Shown: positions 1 to 5,838, numbered from the stretch's first letter. The stretch is 6,064 bases of DNA from Desulfatitalea sp. (GCA_013041835.1 JABDRH010000267.1:1-6064), one strand, 5' to 3'. Numbers and translations: made by a program. Notes: generated by a model from the letters alone, not told the origin.

Positions 1-56
1 CGGATGTGGGCCGCTGTTCCTTTGAAAAATAGGATAGATAAAGCGGCCCATGTCCG
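1..56 (+). repeat. 15-bp inverted repeat / RNA hairpin
   Basis: Arms 1-15 and 42-56 pair over 15 consecutive positions around a 26-nt loop. Thirteen pairs are Watson-Crick and two (5-52 and 6-51) are G-U wobbles if the + strand is transcribed. On the - strand the same two positions become A-C mismatches, so the + strand RNA folds better. No T-run follows position 56, so it is not a typical terminator on +. Function unknown; it starts at the window edge, so the arm may extend further left. Confidence 0.5.
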
Positions 57-89
57 ATAAGTGAGGTTGGATTATGTAAGAAGACGACA

Positions 90-107
90 AGGGCCATGAC
101 AGGCCCT
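90..107. repeat. Perfect 6-bp inverted repeat
   Basis: AGGGCC at 90-95 pairs perfectly with GGCCCT at 102-107 around the 6-nt loop ATGACA. Read on the - strand it is followed by a mildly T-rich stretch (TTGTCGTCTTCTT), so it could be a weak second terminator for leftward transcription. The stem is short and the assignment is uncertain. Confidence 0.35.
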
Positions 108-211
108 ATCTGATGAAGTCTTTGGCGGCGGCGTCACTTTAAAGCCGGATACGATTAAAAACTTGTTTTTAGGCTGATTTTTCAGTTGACAATTGCCTGT
201 CCGAAGTTTGC

Positions 212-261
212 CGAAAAAGAAAGCCATCAGCCCATAACCTTGGCGGGTTCGCGGCTGATGG
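212..261 (-). terminator. Rho-independent terminator of the mla operon
   Basis: On the - strand, CCATCAGCC (from 261-253) pairs with GGCTGATGG (from 232-224) over 9 bp. The 20-nt loop can itself form an AACC/GGTT mini-stem. The stem is followed at once by CTTTCTTTTTC (222-212), a good U-tract. This is the best terminator signal downstream of mlaD, about 290 bases beyond its stop codon. On the + strand the same stem gains a tenth G-U pair but has no U-tract, so the leftward reading is preferred. Confidence 0.6.
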
Positions 262-274
262 TGTTGAGGGGAGA

Positions 275-294
275 CAAAGGGCTGCAACCCTTTG
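275..294. repeat. Perfect 7-bp inverted repeat
   Basis: CAAAGGG at 275-281 pairs with CCCTTTG at 288-294 around a 6-nt loop (CTGCAA). It lies directly beside the proposed terminator stem on the mlaD side. No U-tract follows on either strand. It may be part of a larger structured 3' region of the leftward transcript or of an unrecognised RNA. Confidence 0.4.
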
Positions 295-338
295 AACCAC
301 CCACCTAATTATCGTATATCCACTGAGAAATCAATCAC

Positions 339-514
339 TTGAAAGGTTGTACGGTTCCTTTGAAAGGTACCGTTGAAGTCACCGATCTGTTCAAGGGGCG
401 TTTTTGCTGTGCATGGACGGCCGTCTGGACCGGGTACGGGTCAGAAACAACGGCCGGGCGATCGCAACCTTTTTGATCACCGGACCGGAGCTGGAATGTC
501 TGGACCGCGATTAA
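339..514 (+). pseudogene. Frameshifted small gene, DUF5659-like remnant
   Basis: Two overlapping + strand frames join into one protein-like sequence if one base is restored at the GGGG run (395-398). The first frame (339-398) ends in VTDLFKG. The second (398-514) continues AFLLCMDGRLDRVRV, then NGRAIATFLITG, and stops at TAA 512-514. The joined product of about 58 residues has the character of small DUF5659-type bacterial proteins: a T-D-L-x-x-A-x-L-L start, then a charged strand and a hydrophobic A-T-F-like strand. It appears to lack the usual C-terminal third. There is no clear ribosome binding site; TTG 339 or ATG 413 are the only candidate starts. The family match is from memory of the pattern, not a search. 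It could be a decayed gene, a sequencing error plus truncation, or a chance frame. It is convergent with mlaD, 39 bases away. Confidence 0.4.
351..373. promoter_or_regulatory. 23-bp near-perfect palindrome, operator-like
   Basis: Two 11-bp arms, ACGGTtCCTTT (351-361) and AAAGGtACCGT (363-373), are mirror-complementary around a single central G. The only mismatch is one symmetric T-T pair in each arm. A one-base centre suits dimeric protein binding better than an RNA hairpin. It lies inside the first codons of the decayed frame at 339-514. A 12-bp piece (354-365, GTTCCTTTGAAA) is also present at 16-27 in the loop of the first hairpin. The role as an operator is inference. Confidence 0.35.
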
Positions 515-522
515 AGCACACC

Positions 523-540
523 CCAATGTTGCGGCATTGG
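523..540. repeat. 6-bp hairpin just after mlaD
   Basis: CCAATG (523-528) and CATTGG (535-540) pair perfectly around the loop TTGCGG, 13 bases past the mlaD stop codon on the - strand. On - it is followed by GGTGTGCTTTAAT, which is not a proper U-tract. It is at most a weak terminator or mRNA 3' stabilising hairpin. Confidence 0.3.
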
Positions 541-553
541 AAAATTGCGGCCG

Positions 554-1003
554 TTATTTGACACTGCCAACCATGTATTTTCCAATGAGTGCTTCGATAT
601 CCAATGGTGATTCGGTATCGATGATCGTATCCCCGCTTTTCAGATCGTTGGCCGAACCGCCGGGCGAGATACTGACATACTTATCTCCAATCAGGCCCGA
701 TGTTTTGACGGAGGCGATGGCGTCATCGTGCAACGACACTCCGTTTTTGACTTCAAGCGCGACACGGGCCATCTGCGATGACGGGTCCAGGCTGATACCG
801 GCCACACGTCCCACCGCCACTCCCGAAATTTCGACTATGGCGCCTTTTTTCAACCCCGAAACCGAATTGAACATGGCGTCCAACCGGTAGAAGTCTCCTC
901 CCAATAGTTCCATACGCCCCAGGCGCACGGCCAAATACCCCGAACAAAGAATGCCGATGAGGACAAAGATCCCCACCGCTGTTTCTATTTTTCCGTGCTT
1001 CAT
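554..1003 (-). CDS. mlaD: MlaD-family MCE phospholipid-binding protein
   Basis: Substrate-binding subunit of the MlaFEDB-type ABC complex that moves phospholipids between inner and outer membranes; it is held in the inner membrane with its MCE domain in the periplasm. The 149 residues fit the short end of the MlaD range. A single N-terminal membrane anchor spans about residues 8-27 (after MKHGKIET). The MCE domain covers roughly 38-116, with the typical segments SGLKKGAIVEISGVAVGRV (49-67) and SGLIGDKYVSISPG (102-115). The ATG at 1001-1003 overlaps the mlaF TGA as ATGA, and a good Shine-Dalgarno (GAGAGGA, complement of 1008-1014) precedes it at 4-5 nt spacing, which fixes the start. It is the last gene of the leftward operon. 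No mlaC follows, unlike in enterobacteria; it may lie elsewhere. Confidence in the family is high. The exact lipid substrate is inferred from the family. Confidence 0.93.
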   Translation of the reverse strand: MKHGKIETAVGIFVLIGILCSGYLAVRLGRMELLGGDFYRLDAMFNSVSGLKKGAIVEISGVAVGRVAGISLDPSSQMARVALEVKNGVSLHDDAIASVKTSGLIGDKYVSISPGGSANDLKSGDTIIDTESPLDIEALIGKYMVGSVK

Positions 1004-1764
1004 GCGATCCTCTCTTTTACGGCGGTATTGTCGATAAACGCCCGGATAGCCGGGTGTTGGCTTGTCTGCAACTCCCTGCAGGCGCCCTGAAAAATGATCC
1101 TTCCACCTTCTAGCATGGCGATGCGCTGGGAGATGTGAAACACATCCGGTATCTCGTGGCTGACCATGATTCCCGTAAAACCGAATCGGTGTTGGTGCTC
1201 GGCAATCATTCGGTGGACCGCATTTTTCCGCACCGGGTCGAGTCCGGTGGTCGGTTCATCAAACAGCACAATGGAAGGCTCCGTGACCAAGGCCCGGGCA
1301 AGGGCGACCCGCTTTTTCATGCCACCGGAGAGTTGAGCGGGATAGTTGTTTTCGATCTCGGCGATATCCAGCTGAGCCATCGTACTGCGCACTCGGGCGG
1401 AAAGTCCCGCCCCCTTGGCAAGCCGGCGCTCTTTCAGCGGCAATGCGATGTTTTCAAATACAGTCAAGGAGTCGAAAAGGGCCGAATTCTGAAACATATA
1501 GCTGCATTGGGTCTTGATAGCCCGGAGTTGGCTGCCGCTCATTTGAGCCAGGGGCCGGCCGTCAAACAAGACCCGCCCACTGTCCGGCGCCAACAAACCG
1601 ATGATGTGCTTGAGAAGAACGCTCTTGCCGATGCCGCTTTTTCCGATAATGGTGGTGGTTTCTCCGGCGAAAATCTCAAGGTCCACTCCCTGTAGGACAC
1701 TCTTTCCCCCAAAGGATTTGAATACCTGATCAAATTGAATCAATGGCGTTCTCATCACGGTCAT
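1000..1764 (-). CDS. mlaF: MlaF-family ABC transporter ATPase
   Basis: Cytoplasmic ATP-hydrolysing subunit that drives the MlaE permease in phospholipid transport. The 254 residues match the family. Visible motifs: Walker A GKSGIGKS at 41-48, Q-loop Gln at 92 (MFQNSALFDSL), ABC signature LSGGM at 145-149 followed by KKRVALARAL, Walker B IVLFDE at 165-170, D-loop at 174-176 (GLD), and switch His at 203 (VSHE). The LSGGMKKR signature, with Met-Lys after the glycines, is typical of MlaF/Mkl-type ATPases rather than of general importers. The ATG (1762-1764) overlaps the mlaE stop as ATGA; no clear Shine-Dalgarno precedes it, and a second Met at codon 4 is an alternative start. The C-terminal part (about 225-254) carries the usual short extension. 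Function is assigned with high confidence from motifs and neighbours. Confidence 0.95.
   Translation of the reverse strand: MTVMRTPLIQFDQVFKSFGGKSVLQGVDLEIFAGETTTIIGKSGIGKSVLLKHIIGLLAPDSGRVLFDGRPLAQMSGSQLRAIKTQCSYMFQNSALFDSLTVFENIALPLKERRLAKGAGLSARVRSTMAQLDIAEIENNYPAQLSGGMKKRVALARALVTEPSIVLFDEPTTGLDPVRKNAVHRMIAEHQHRFGFTGIMVSHEIPDVFHISQRIAMLEGGRIIFQGACRELQTSQHPAIRAFIDNTAVKERIA
1008..1014 (-). promoter_or_regulatory. Ribosome binding site of mlaD
   Basis: The complement of these bases reads GAGAGGA, 4 nt before the mlaD ATG. It is the only clear Shine-Dalgarno among the three internal junctions of this operon; mlaE and mlaF lack one and probably depend on translational coupling. Confidence 0.6.
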
Positions 1765-2591
1765 ATCAAAAACGAAGTAAGGATATAGTCGGCGATCAGC
1801 ACCACCACGCAGGAAGTCACCACAGCCGATGTGGTGGACATGCCGACCCCCCGGGCGCCGAAGCCATCAGAGCGCAGGTGAGTGTAAAAACCATGATAGC
1901 AGCAAATGGTTACCACCATGATTGCGAAGTTGGCTGCCTTGAGAAAGCCACCGAACACATCATGCAGCTCGACGCTGGATTCGACCCGGGCAAAGTATGT
2001 GCCGGGGCTGATGCCCAACAATAAGGAACCGGTTACATAGCCACCCAGGATGCCCACCACATCGAAAATAGCCGTTAATAATGGGATACTAACAAGCGCG
2101 GCGGCCAGGCGCGGGCTGAACAGATAGCGCACCGGCAAAATATCCATGGTCTCCAAGGCATCAATCTGCTCGGAAATACGCATGACGCCGATTTCGGCGG
2201 CCATGGCCGATCCGGCCCGGGCTACCACCATGATGGCCGTAAACACCGGCCCCATCTCTCTGATGATGGAAAGCGCCACCGCCGCACCGAGCATGCCTTC
2301 TGAACCGAACTTGACGAGTGTGTAATACCCCTGCAATCCAAGAACCATGCCGGTGAAAGCGCTGGTGAGCAAAACGATTGGCATGGATTTATATCCGATG
2401 AAGTAGATTTGCTGAAGAATCTTGTCGCCTTGCCAGGGCCAGGTGAAGATATGACGCAGCCCATCGGCGAAAAAAAGCGCCCAGCGGCCCATACCGCGAT
2501 TCAATGCAAGCATGCGCCCCCCAACCGCAGCCGCCATGCTACAGCCATAACGAAGCAAGTCCATCAGCTTTCCAGTCATAAAAACAGCCAT
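1761..2591 (-). CDS. mlaE: MlaE-family ABC transporter permease
   Basis: Inner-membrane permease of the Mla lipid transporter, partner of MlaF (ATPase) and MlaD (MCE ring). The 276 residues are slightly longer than the usual 255-265, because of an N-terminal stretch. Hydrophobic segments lie near 70-90, 100-130, 155-190, 218-236 and 252-276. The family hallmark EIGVMRISEQIDALETM (133-149), the coupling-helix region facing the ATPase, is intact, as is the preceding GPVFTAIMVVARAGSAMAAE region (114-133). The start is uncertain: ATG at 2591 is given, but Met5 at 2577-2579 forms an ATGA overlap with the upstream transporter stop, and neither has a strong Shine-Dalgarno. The first 45 residues are amphipathic and match the elbow region of MlaE proteins. 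Confidence 0.93.
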   Translation of the reverse strand: MAVFMTGKLMDLLRYGCSMAAAVGGRMLALNRGMGRWALFFADGLRHIFTWPWQGDKILQQIYFIGYKSMPIVLLTSAFTGMVLGLQGYYTLVKFGSEGMLGAAVALSIIREMGPVFTAIMVVARAGSAMAAEIGVMRISEQIDALETMDILPVRYLFSPRLAAALVSIPLLTAIFDVVGILGGYVTGSLLLGISPGTYFARVESSVELHDVFGGFLKAANFAIMVVTICCYHGFYTHLRSDGFGARGVGMSTTSAVVTSCVVVLIADYILTSFLI

Positions 2592-3883
2592 AAGTAGACC
2601 ATCAGCACCAGGGAGCTGATCAGAAGTGAGAGGAACGTTCCAGGCGCGCTCCAGCGGACGTATTCCATGAAGGTCACATGGTAGCCCGACCGTTTAAGCG
2701 TTGCAATGGAGACAATGTTGGCCGATGCGCCGATCATCGTCAGATTGCCGCCCAGGCAAGCCCCCAGGCAAAGCGCCCACCATAACAGGTTATGGGGTAT
2801 GGGGTGATCGGCCAACATCATTTGGATAATGGGGATCATGGTAATGGTAAAAGGAATATTGTCGATAATGCCCGATGCGATACCCGATACCCATAGCACC
2901 ATCAGCACCATGACGTAGGGATTCCCGCCAACACGCAGGAAGATGTTGCGAGCCACCCACTCGATCACGCCCATCTCCTCCATGGTGCCCACCAGGATGA
3001 ACAATCCGGCAAAAAAGAGCAGGGTGCCCCATTCCACCTCCGCAAGGATGTGCTCAATGTCGATGCGGGTGATGGTAAACAAAATCATGGCCATGGTCAG
3101 GGCCACCACGCCGGCCGAAAGATGCGTGATGGTATGGGTGACAAACAAAAGCAGGGTCACGGCCAGGCATCCGATGCTTTTTGCCAAAAAGACCCGATCA
3201 GTCTTGGCGGCCGGAAATTCGCGGCCGATCTTGGCCAGCATCGTTTGCATCGAATTGAGCTGGGTAGGGTTGTCGTCGATGGGGCGTAAACTGTTCCGGT
3301 TAATAGCCAGGAAGGAAAAAATGACGACCGCAGTGGCTCCGACCACCGGAGGCAAGAGATAGATCAGGAACTGGTTGAAGCTTAACCCCGCTCTGGACCC
3401 GATAATGATATTGGGCGGGTCGCCCACCAATGTCGCTGTGCCGCCCAGGTTCGAAGCCATCACGAGGGCTACCACGTAGATTCTGGGGTCTAGCCCCATG
3501 CCCCGGGTCAAATCGATGATGATGGGCACCATGATCAACACCGTGGTAACGTTGTCGAGAAAAGCGGACAACACGGCGGTGGTGATGCAGAAGAGCACCA
3601 GGATCAGCACCGGCCGGCCGCCGGCGCGCCGAGCGATTTTGACCTGCAGAATCGTAAAAACGCCCGACTTTTTTAGAACGCTGACGATGCCCATCATGCC
3701 GATAAGCAGCATGATGGTTTCAAAATCGATATGCCGTGCCGCCCCGTGCACATCGATGACACCGATAATGAGCAAAACCATGACGCCGAGCATCGCGGCC
3801 GCGGCTTTGTGCAACCACTCGAAGGATATGGCAACGTACACCGCCACGAAAACAGCTACTGGTACCCACGCATCAGGAGACAT
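2576..3883 (-). CDS. ArsB/NhaD/P-protein-like ion transporter
   Basis: Polytopic inner-membrane transporter of the ion transporter (IT) superfamily, which includes ArsB, NhaD, SLC13 carriers and the P protein (OCA2). The 435 residues contain about ten to twelve hydrophobic segments in two inverted halves. Each half has the paired family motif: SAFLDNVTT (106-114) with NLGGTATLVGDPPN (145-158) in the first half, and IIDNIPFTIT (339-348) with GGNLTMIGASAN (378-389) in the second. The GDPPN and DNVTT pattern is closest to P-protein/NhaD-like members, so Na+/H+ exchange or organic/inorganic anion transport are all possible; the substrate cannot be read from the sequence. The ATG at 3881-3883 is preferred because an AAGG stretch lies just upstream; a longer frame opens at TTG 3926-3928. 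It leads the operon and its stop overlaps an in-frame mlaE Met codon (ATGA at 2576-2579). No arsenic genes adjoin it. Confidence 0.85.
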   Translation of the reverse strand: MSPDAWVPVAVFVAVYVAISFEWLHKAAAAMLGVMVLLIIGVIDVHGAARHIDFETIMLLIGMMGIVSVLKKSGVFTILQVKIARRAGGRPVLILVLFCITTAVLSAFLDNVTTVLIMVPIIIDLTRGMGLDPRIYVVALVMASNLGGTATLVGDPPNIIIGSRAGLSFNQFLIYLLPPVVGATAVVIFSFLAINRNSLRPIDDNPTQLNSMQTMLAKIGREFPAAKTDRVFLAKSIGCLAVTLLLFVTHTITHLSAGVVALTMAMILFTITRIDIEHILAEVEWGTLLFFAGLFILVGTMEEMGVIEWVARNIFLRVGGNPYVMVLMVLWVSGIASGIIDNIPFTITMIPIIQMMLADHPIPHNLLWWALCLGACLGGNLTMIGASANIVSIATLKRSGYHVTFMEYVRWSAPGTFLSLLISSLVLMVYLWLFL

Positions 3884-4142
3884 AGGCGCCTTGCCTTGGT
3901 ATGATGTCTTGGCACGCCATATCAGCAAGTCGTTTTTGAGATGGTGTGTCGTGTGTGTCGATCATTTGTAAAACTCACGCCGAAAACGCGCGGTTCGGGC
4001 TGTACAAACGAGTGTTGGCCCGTATTGCCGGACGAATCAAAGCATGGTTGTTATTATCATTTTCATCCTCGATTGAAAACATTACAATCGGCAAAGCGCA
4101 TGATAAAGTTACCTACGATTCACGGCCCTGTATCCTTATCTA
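3884..4142. other. Divergent intergenic region, promoter of leftward operon expected
   Basis: This stretch separates the leftward transporter-mla operon from the rightward selenoprotein gene, so it should hold at least the promoter for the former. I could not find a convincing -35/-10 pair on the - strand. Short frames of 60-70 codons on + (from 3941 and 3946) have no ribosome binding site and no protein-like pattern. A weak inverted repeat CCGAA/TTCGG (3980-3984, 3994-3998) and a short GTGTGTCG-like repeat (3944-3960) are present, with no assigned role. Confidence 0.4.
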
Positions 4143-4174
4143 TTGACATAACATGGTAATTCCGTTTAGATAAC
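4143..4174 (+). promoter_or_regulatory. Candidate sigma-70 promoter of the selenoprotein gene
   Basis: A perfect -35 box TTGACA lies at 4143-4148. The -10 is weaker: TAGATA at 4167-4172 (18-nt spacer) or GATAAC at 4169-4174 (20-nt spacer). Transcription from here would begin near 4180 and leave a leader of roughly 140 nt before the ATG at 4323. The -35 is strong, the -10 is only a partial match, so this is a moderate call. Confidence 0.45.
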
Positions 4175-4199
4175 TCTCTTTGAAAATAAGCGAAGCTGG

Positions 4200-4280
4200 G
4201 TTCGGCCCTTCACAACATCCGGACAAGACTGTTTTCGCCTGTGTTTTCAAACAGATCCAGTATTTTAGCTGAGGCCGAAC
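4200..4280 (+). promoter_or_regulatory. Foldable 5' leader of the selenoprotein gene
   Basis: GTTCGGCC (4200-4207) is perfectly complementary to GGCCGAAC (4273-4280). This closing stem encloses a second hairpin, CTGTTT (4229-4234) with AAACAG (4249-4254). Together they form a nested stem between the candidate promoter and the ribosome binding site. No known riboswitch class was recognised. It could be a regulatory leader or simply mRNA structure. Confidence 0.35.
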
Positions 4281-4308
4281 GGACTCACGAAGGAAGGCAA
4301 TAATTTTT

Positions 4309-4313
4309 GGAGG
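4309..4313 (+). promoter_or_regulatory. Ribosome binding site of the selenoprotein gene
   Basis: GGAGG lies 9 nt before the ATG at 4323-4325, embedded in an AT-rich context (TTTTTGGAGGTTTTG). It fixes the start codon and shows that the gene is properly initiated, in contrast to the downstream ATG at 5235, which has no such signal. Confidence 0.75.
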
Positions 4314-4322
4314 TTTTGTTAT

Positions 4323-5642
4323 ATGGCTGAACAAGCGATTAAACTTGGCGGCAAAAAACAGAGCACCTTCATCGACAAGGTCAAGGCGTTGCTGCCTCAG
4401 GGTGGCAATCTGAACCTGTGCTTGACCTGTGGTGCGTGCTCATCGGGGTGTCCGGCCACCGGCCTGGAAGGTATGGACCCGCGCAAATTCCTGCGCATGG
4501 CCGCCCTGGGCATGGATGAAGAGATCAAAAGCACGCCCTGGGTCTGGATGTGCAGCATGTGCACCCGTTGCGTGTACGTCTGTCCCATGCAGATCAACAT
4601 TCCTCAACTGGTCTTTTACGCACGCCAGACCTGGCCCCGCGAGTCGCGCCCCAAGGGTATTTTGGGCTCCTGCGACATGGCCTTGCGCAACGACACCTGC
4701 AGTGCCATGGGCGCATCAGAAGAGGATTTTCAATTCGTGGTCGAGGACGTTCTGGAAGAGTACCGCGAAGCCCAACCCGAATTCGCCGAGATGGCTGCGG
4801 ATGTGAACCGGCAGGGCGCCCACTATTTCCTCAACCAGAACTCCCGCGAACCGGTCACCGAACCGGATGAAATGGTCCCCCTGTGGAAAATCCTGCACCT
4901 GGCCGACGCCGACTGGACCTACGGCACCAAGGGCTGGGCCGCCGAAAACTACTGCATGTTCATGGCAGACGATGAAAACTGGGAAAAGATCGTGCGGACC
5001 AAGGTGAAAGCGGTGGAGGATTTGGGCTGCAAGGTTTGGCTCAACACCGAATGAGGGCACGAACTGTTCGCGGTCCGGTTCGGACTGCAAAAATTCAAGA
5101 TCCCCCACAACTTTGAAATCCAAAGCATCATCCAGCTCTACGCCCAATGGATTCGCGAGGGCAAACTCAAGCCCAGTTCCGCGTGGAACCAAGAGCGCCG
5201 GATCAAGTTCACCGTTCAGGACCCCTGCCAACTGGTGCGCAAAACCCTCGGCGACCCGGTGGCCGAAGACCTGCGCTACGTGGTCAAGGCCGTGGTGGGC
5301 GAAGAGAACTTCATCGACATGTACCCCAACCGCTCCAACAACTTTTGCTGCGGCGGCGGTGGCGGCTACCTGCAATCGGGCTACACCGATCAACGTCGCA
5401 AGTACGGCGAAATGAAAGCCAACCAGATCCTGGCCACCGGCGCTGATTATTGCATTACCCCGTGCCACAACTGCCACGCCCAGGTTCACGACTTGAGCGA
5501 AATTCGCGAACACCCGTGGCAAACCGTCCACCTGTGGACCATGCTGTGCCTATCCATGGGTATTCTGGGCCCCAATGAGCGCGTCTACCTGGGCGACGAT
5601 CTGCGGGAGGTGGATATATTCCATCCGGAGAGCGAAATGTAG
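4323..5642 (+). CDS. Selenocysteine-containing HdrD/DsrK-like Fe-S protein
   Basis: Probable electron-transfer subunit related to HdrC/HdrD fusions, DsrK and HmcF/TmcB-type proteins, which pass electrons to or from thiol/disulfide substrates or membrane redox complexes in anaerobes. Reading the in-frame TGA at 5052-5054 as selenocysteine (residue 244) gives 439 residues. Residues 30-95 hold two 4Fe-4S motifs: Cys33/36/39/43 and Cys77/80/83/87, each ending in CP. The C-terminal half has a canonical CCG set: Cys302 (DPC), Cys342-Cys343 (CCGGGGG) and Cys381/384 (PCHNC). The first CCG half is reduced, with Cys211 and the TEUGHE motif, where relatives have Cys in E-C-G-H. Reading is open and conserved-looking on both sides of the TGA (KVWLNTE, then GHELFAVRFG). 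A SECIS-like hairpin follows the TGA. No membrane segment or signal peptide is seen. Alternatives are a nonsense mutation or sequencing error; the Cys position and the hairpin argue against both. The exact partner and substrate are unknown. Confidence 0.88.
5052..5054 (+). other. UGA selenocysteine codon (Sec244)
   Basis: This TGA sits in frame between NTE and GHE, exactly where Cys occurs in the E-C-G-H motif of related CCG-domain proteins. The frame remains open for 195 codons afterwards, up to TAG 5640-5642, and carries the remaining family motifs. A second ORF starting at ATG 5235 would begin inside the CCG domain without a ribosome binding site, so separate translation is unlikely. Confidence 0.85.
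5070..5088 (+). promoter_or_regulatory. SECIS-like hairpin downstream of UGA
   Basis: GCGGTCCG (5070-5077) pairs with CGGACTGC (5081-5088) over 8 bp including one G-U pair, with apical bases GTT (or GGTTC if the top G-C pair opens). It begins 15 nt after the UGA, so the apical loop lies 23 nt downstream, within the known bacterial SECIS distance. G and U in the apical loop are what SelB recognises in Escherichia coli formate dehydrogenase SECIS. GAA (5061-5063) and TTC (5094-5096) could extend the base. The fold is by eye only. Confidence 0.7.
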
Positions 5643-5668
5643 CCCAATCGTACATCTTCACAATATCA

Positions 5669-5706
5669 GGACCGGTAGCAAGGATTTGCTGCCGGCCCTT
5701 GTTTTA
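5669..5706 (+). terminator. Rho-independent terminator after the selenoprotein gene
   Basis: CCGGTAGCAA (5672-5681) pairs with TTGCTGCCGG (5686-5695) over 10 bp with one G-U wobble and a GGAT tetraloop. GG/CC can extend the base past one A-C mismatch. The stem is followed by CCCTTGTTTTA, a short T-rich tail. It lies about 27 bases after the stop codon and implies a monocistronic transcript. Confidence 0.75.
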
Positions 5707-5838
5707 GGCGATTTCTGTCAGAATTTACATATGCCCGGCTTCCGAGCGCATGATCAACCCACTGATTCTAAAATAAATTTCTAAAGAAATGGCCTCTTGG
5801 ATCCGATACTGAACTGCAAGTATCTATTCAAATCAATT

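Larger units (their letters stand above)
1..338. other. Intergenic region rich in hairpins, no gene seen
   Basis: No open reading frame here has a convincing start, ribosome binding site or protein-like composition. A 71-codon frame on - (72-287) runs straight through three of the inverted repeats and looks spurious. The stretch holds inverted repeats at 1-56, 90-107, 224-261 and 275-294, and an AT-rich palindrome TAAAAAC-TT-GTTTTTA at 156-171. I recognise no known riboswitch, tRNA or tmRNA pattern. A structured RNA or a cluster of terminators are both possible. Confidence 0.5.

Noticed and set aside
186..214. TTGACA at 186-191 as a -35 box
   Set aside because: At 17 nt spacing the -10 position reads TGCCGA, which is not a plausible -10, and transcription would begin at the terminator stem with no gene close downstream.
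72..526. Short - strand frames 72-287 and 335-526
   Set aside because: They overlap inverted repeats and the + strand remnant, lack ribosome binding sites, and their translations show no recognisable features.
1135..1695. 186-codon open frame on the + strand
   Set aside because: Antisense to mlaF, whose motifs are complete; no ribosome binding site and no protein-like pattern.
3884..3928. N-terminal extension of the ion transporter from TTG 3928
   Set aside because: The 15 extra residues are hydrophilic and unlike the family; the ATG at 3883 has an AAGG stretch upstream and leads straight into the first membrane helix.
2943..3971. Two long + strand frames (2943-3362 and 3498-3971)
   Set aside because: Antisense to the ion transporter; Met/Thr/Ser-rich translations are typical mirror images of transmembrane helices.
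4716..5531. 271-codon open frame on the - strand
   Set aside because: It is fully antisense to the selenoprotein gene, has low-complexity V/A/G-rich content, no recognisable motifs, and arises from GC-biased third positions of the real gene.
5235..5642. Separate 135-residue CDS starting at ATG 5235
   Set aside because: It starts inside the CCG domain, has no ribosome binding site, and the same frame is open back to the TGA at 5052 with family-like sequence. It is the C-terminal part of the selenoprotein.
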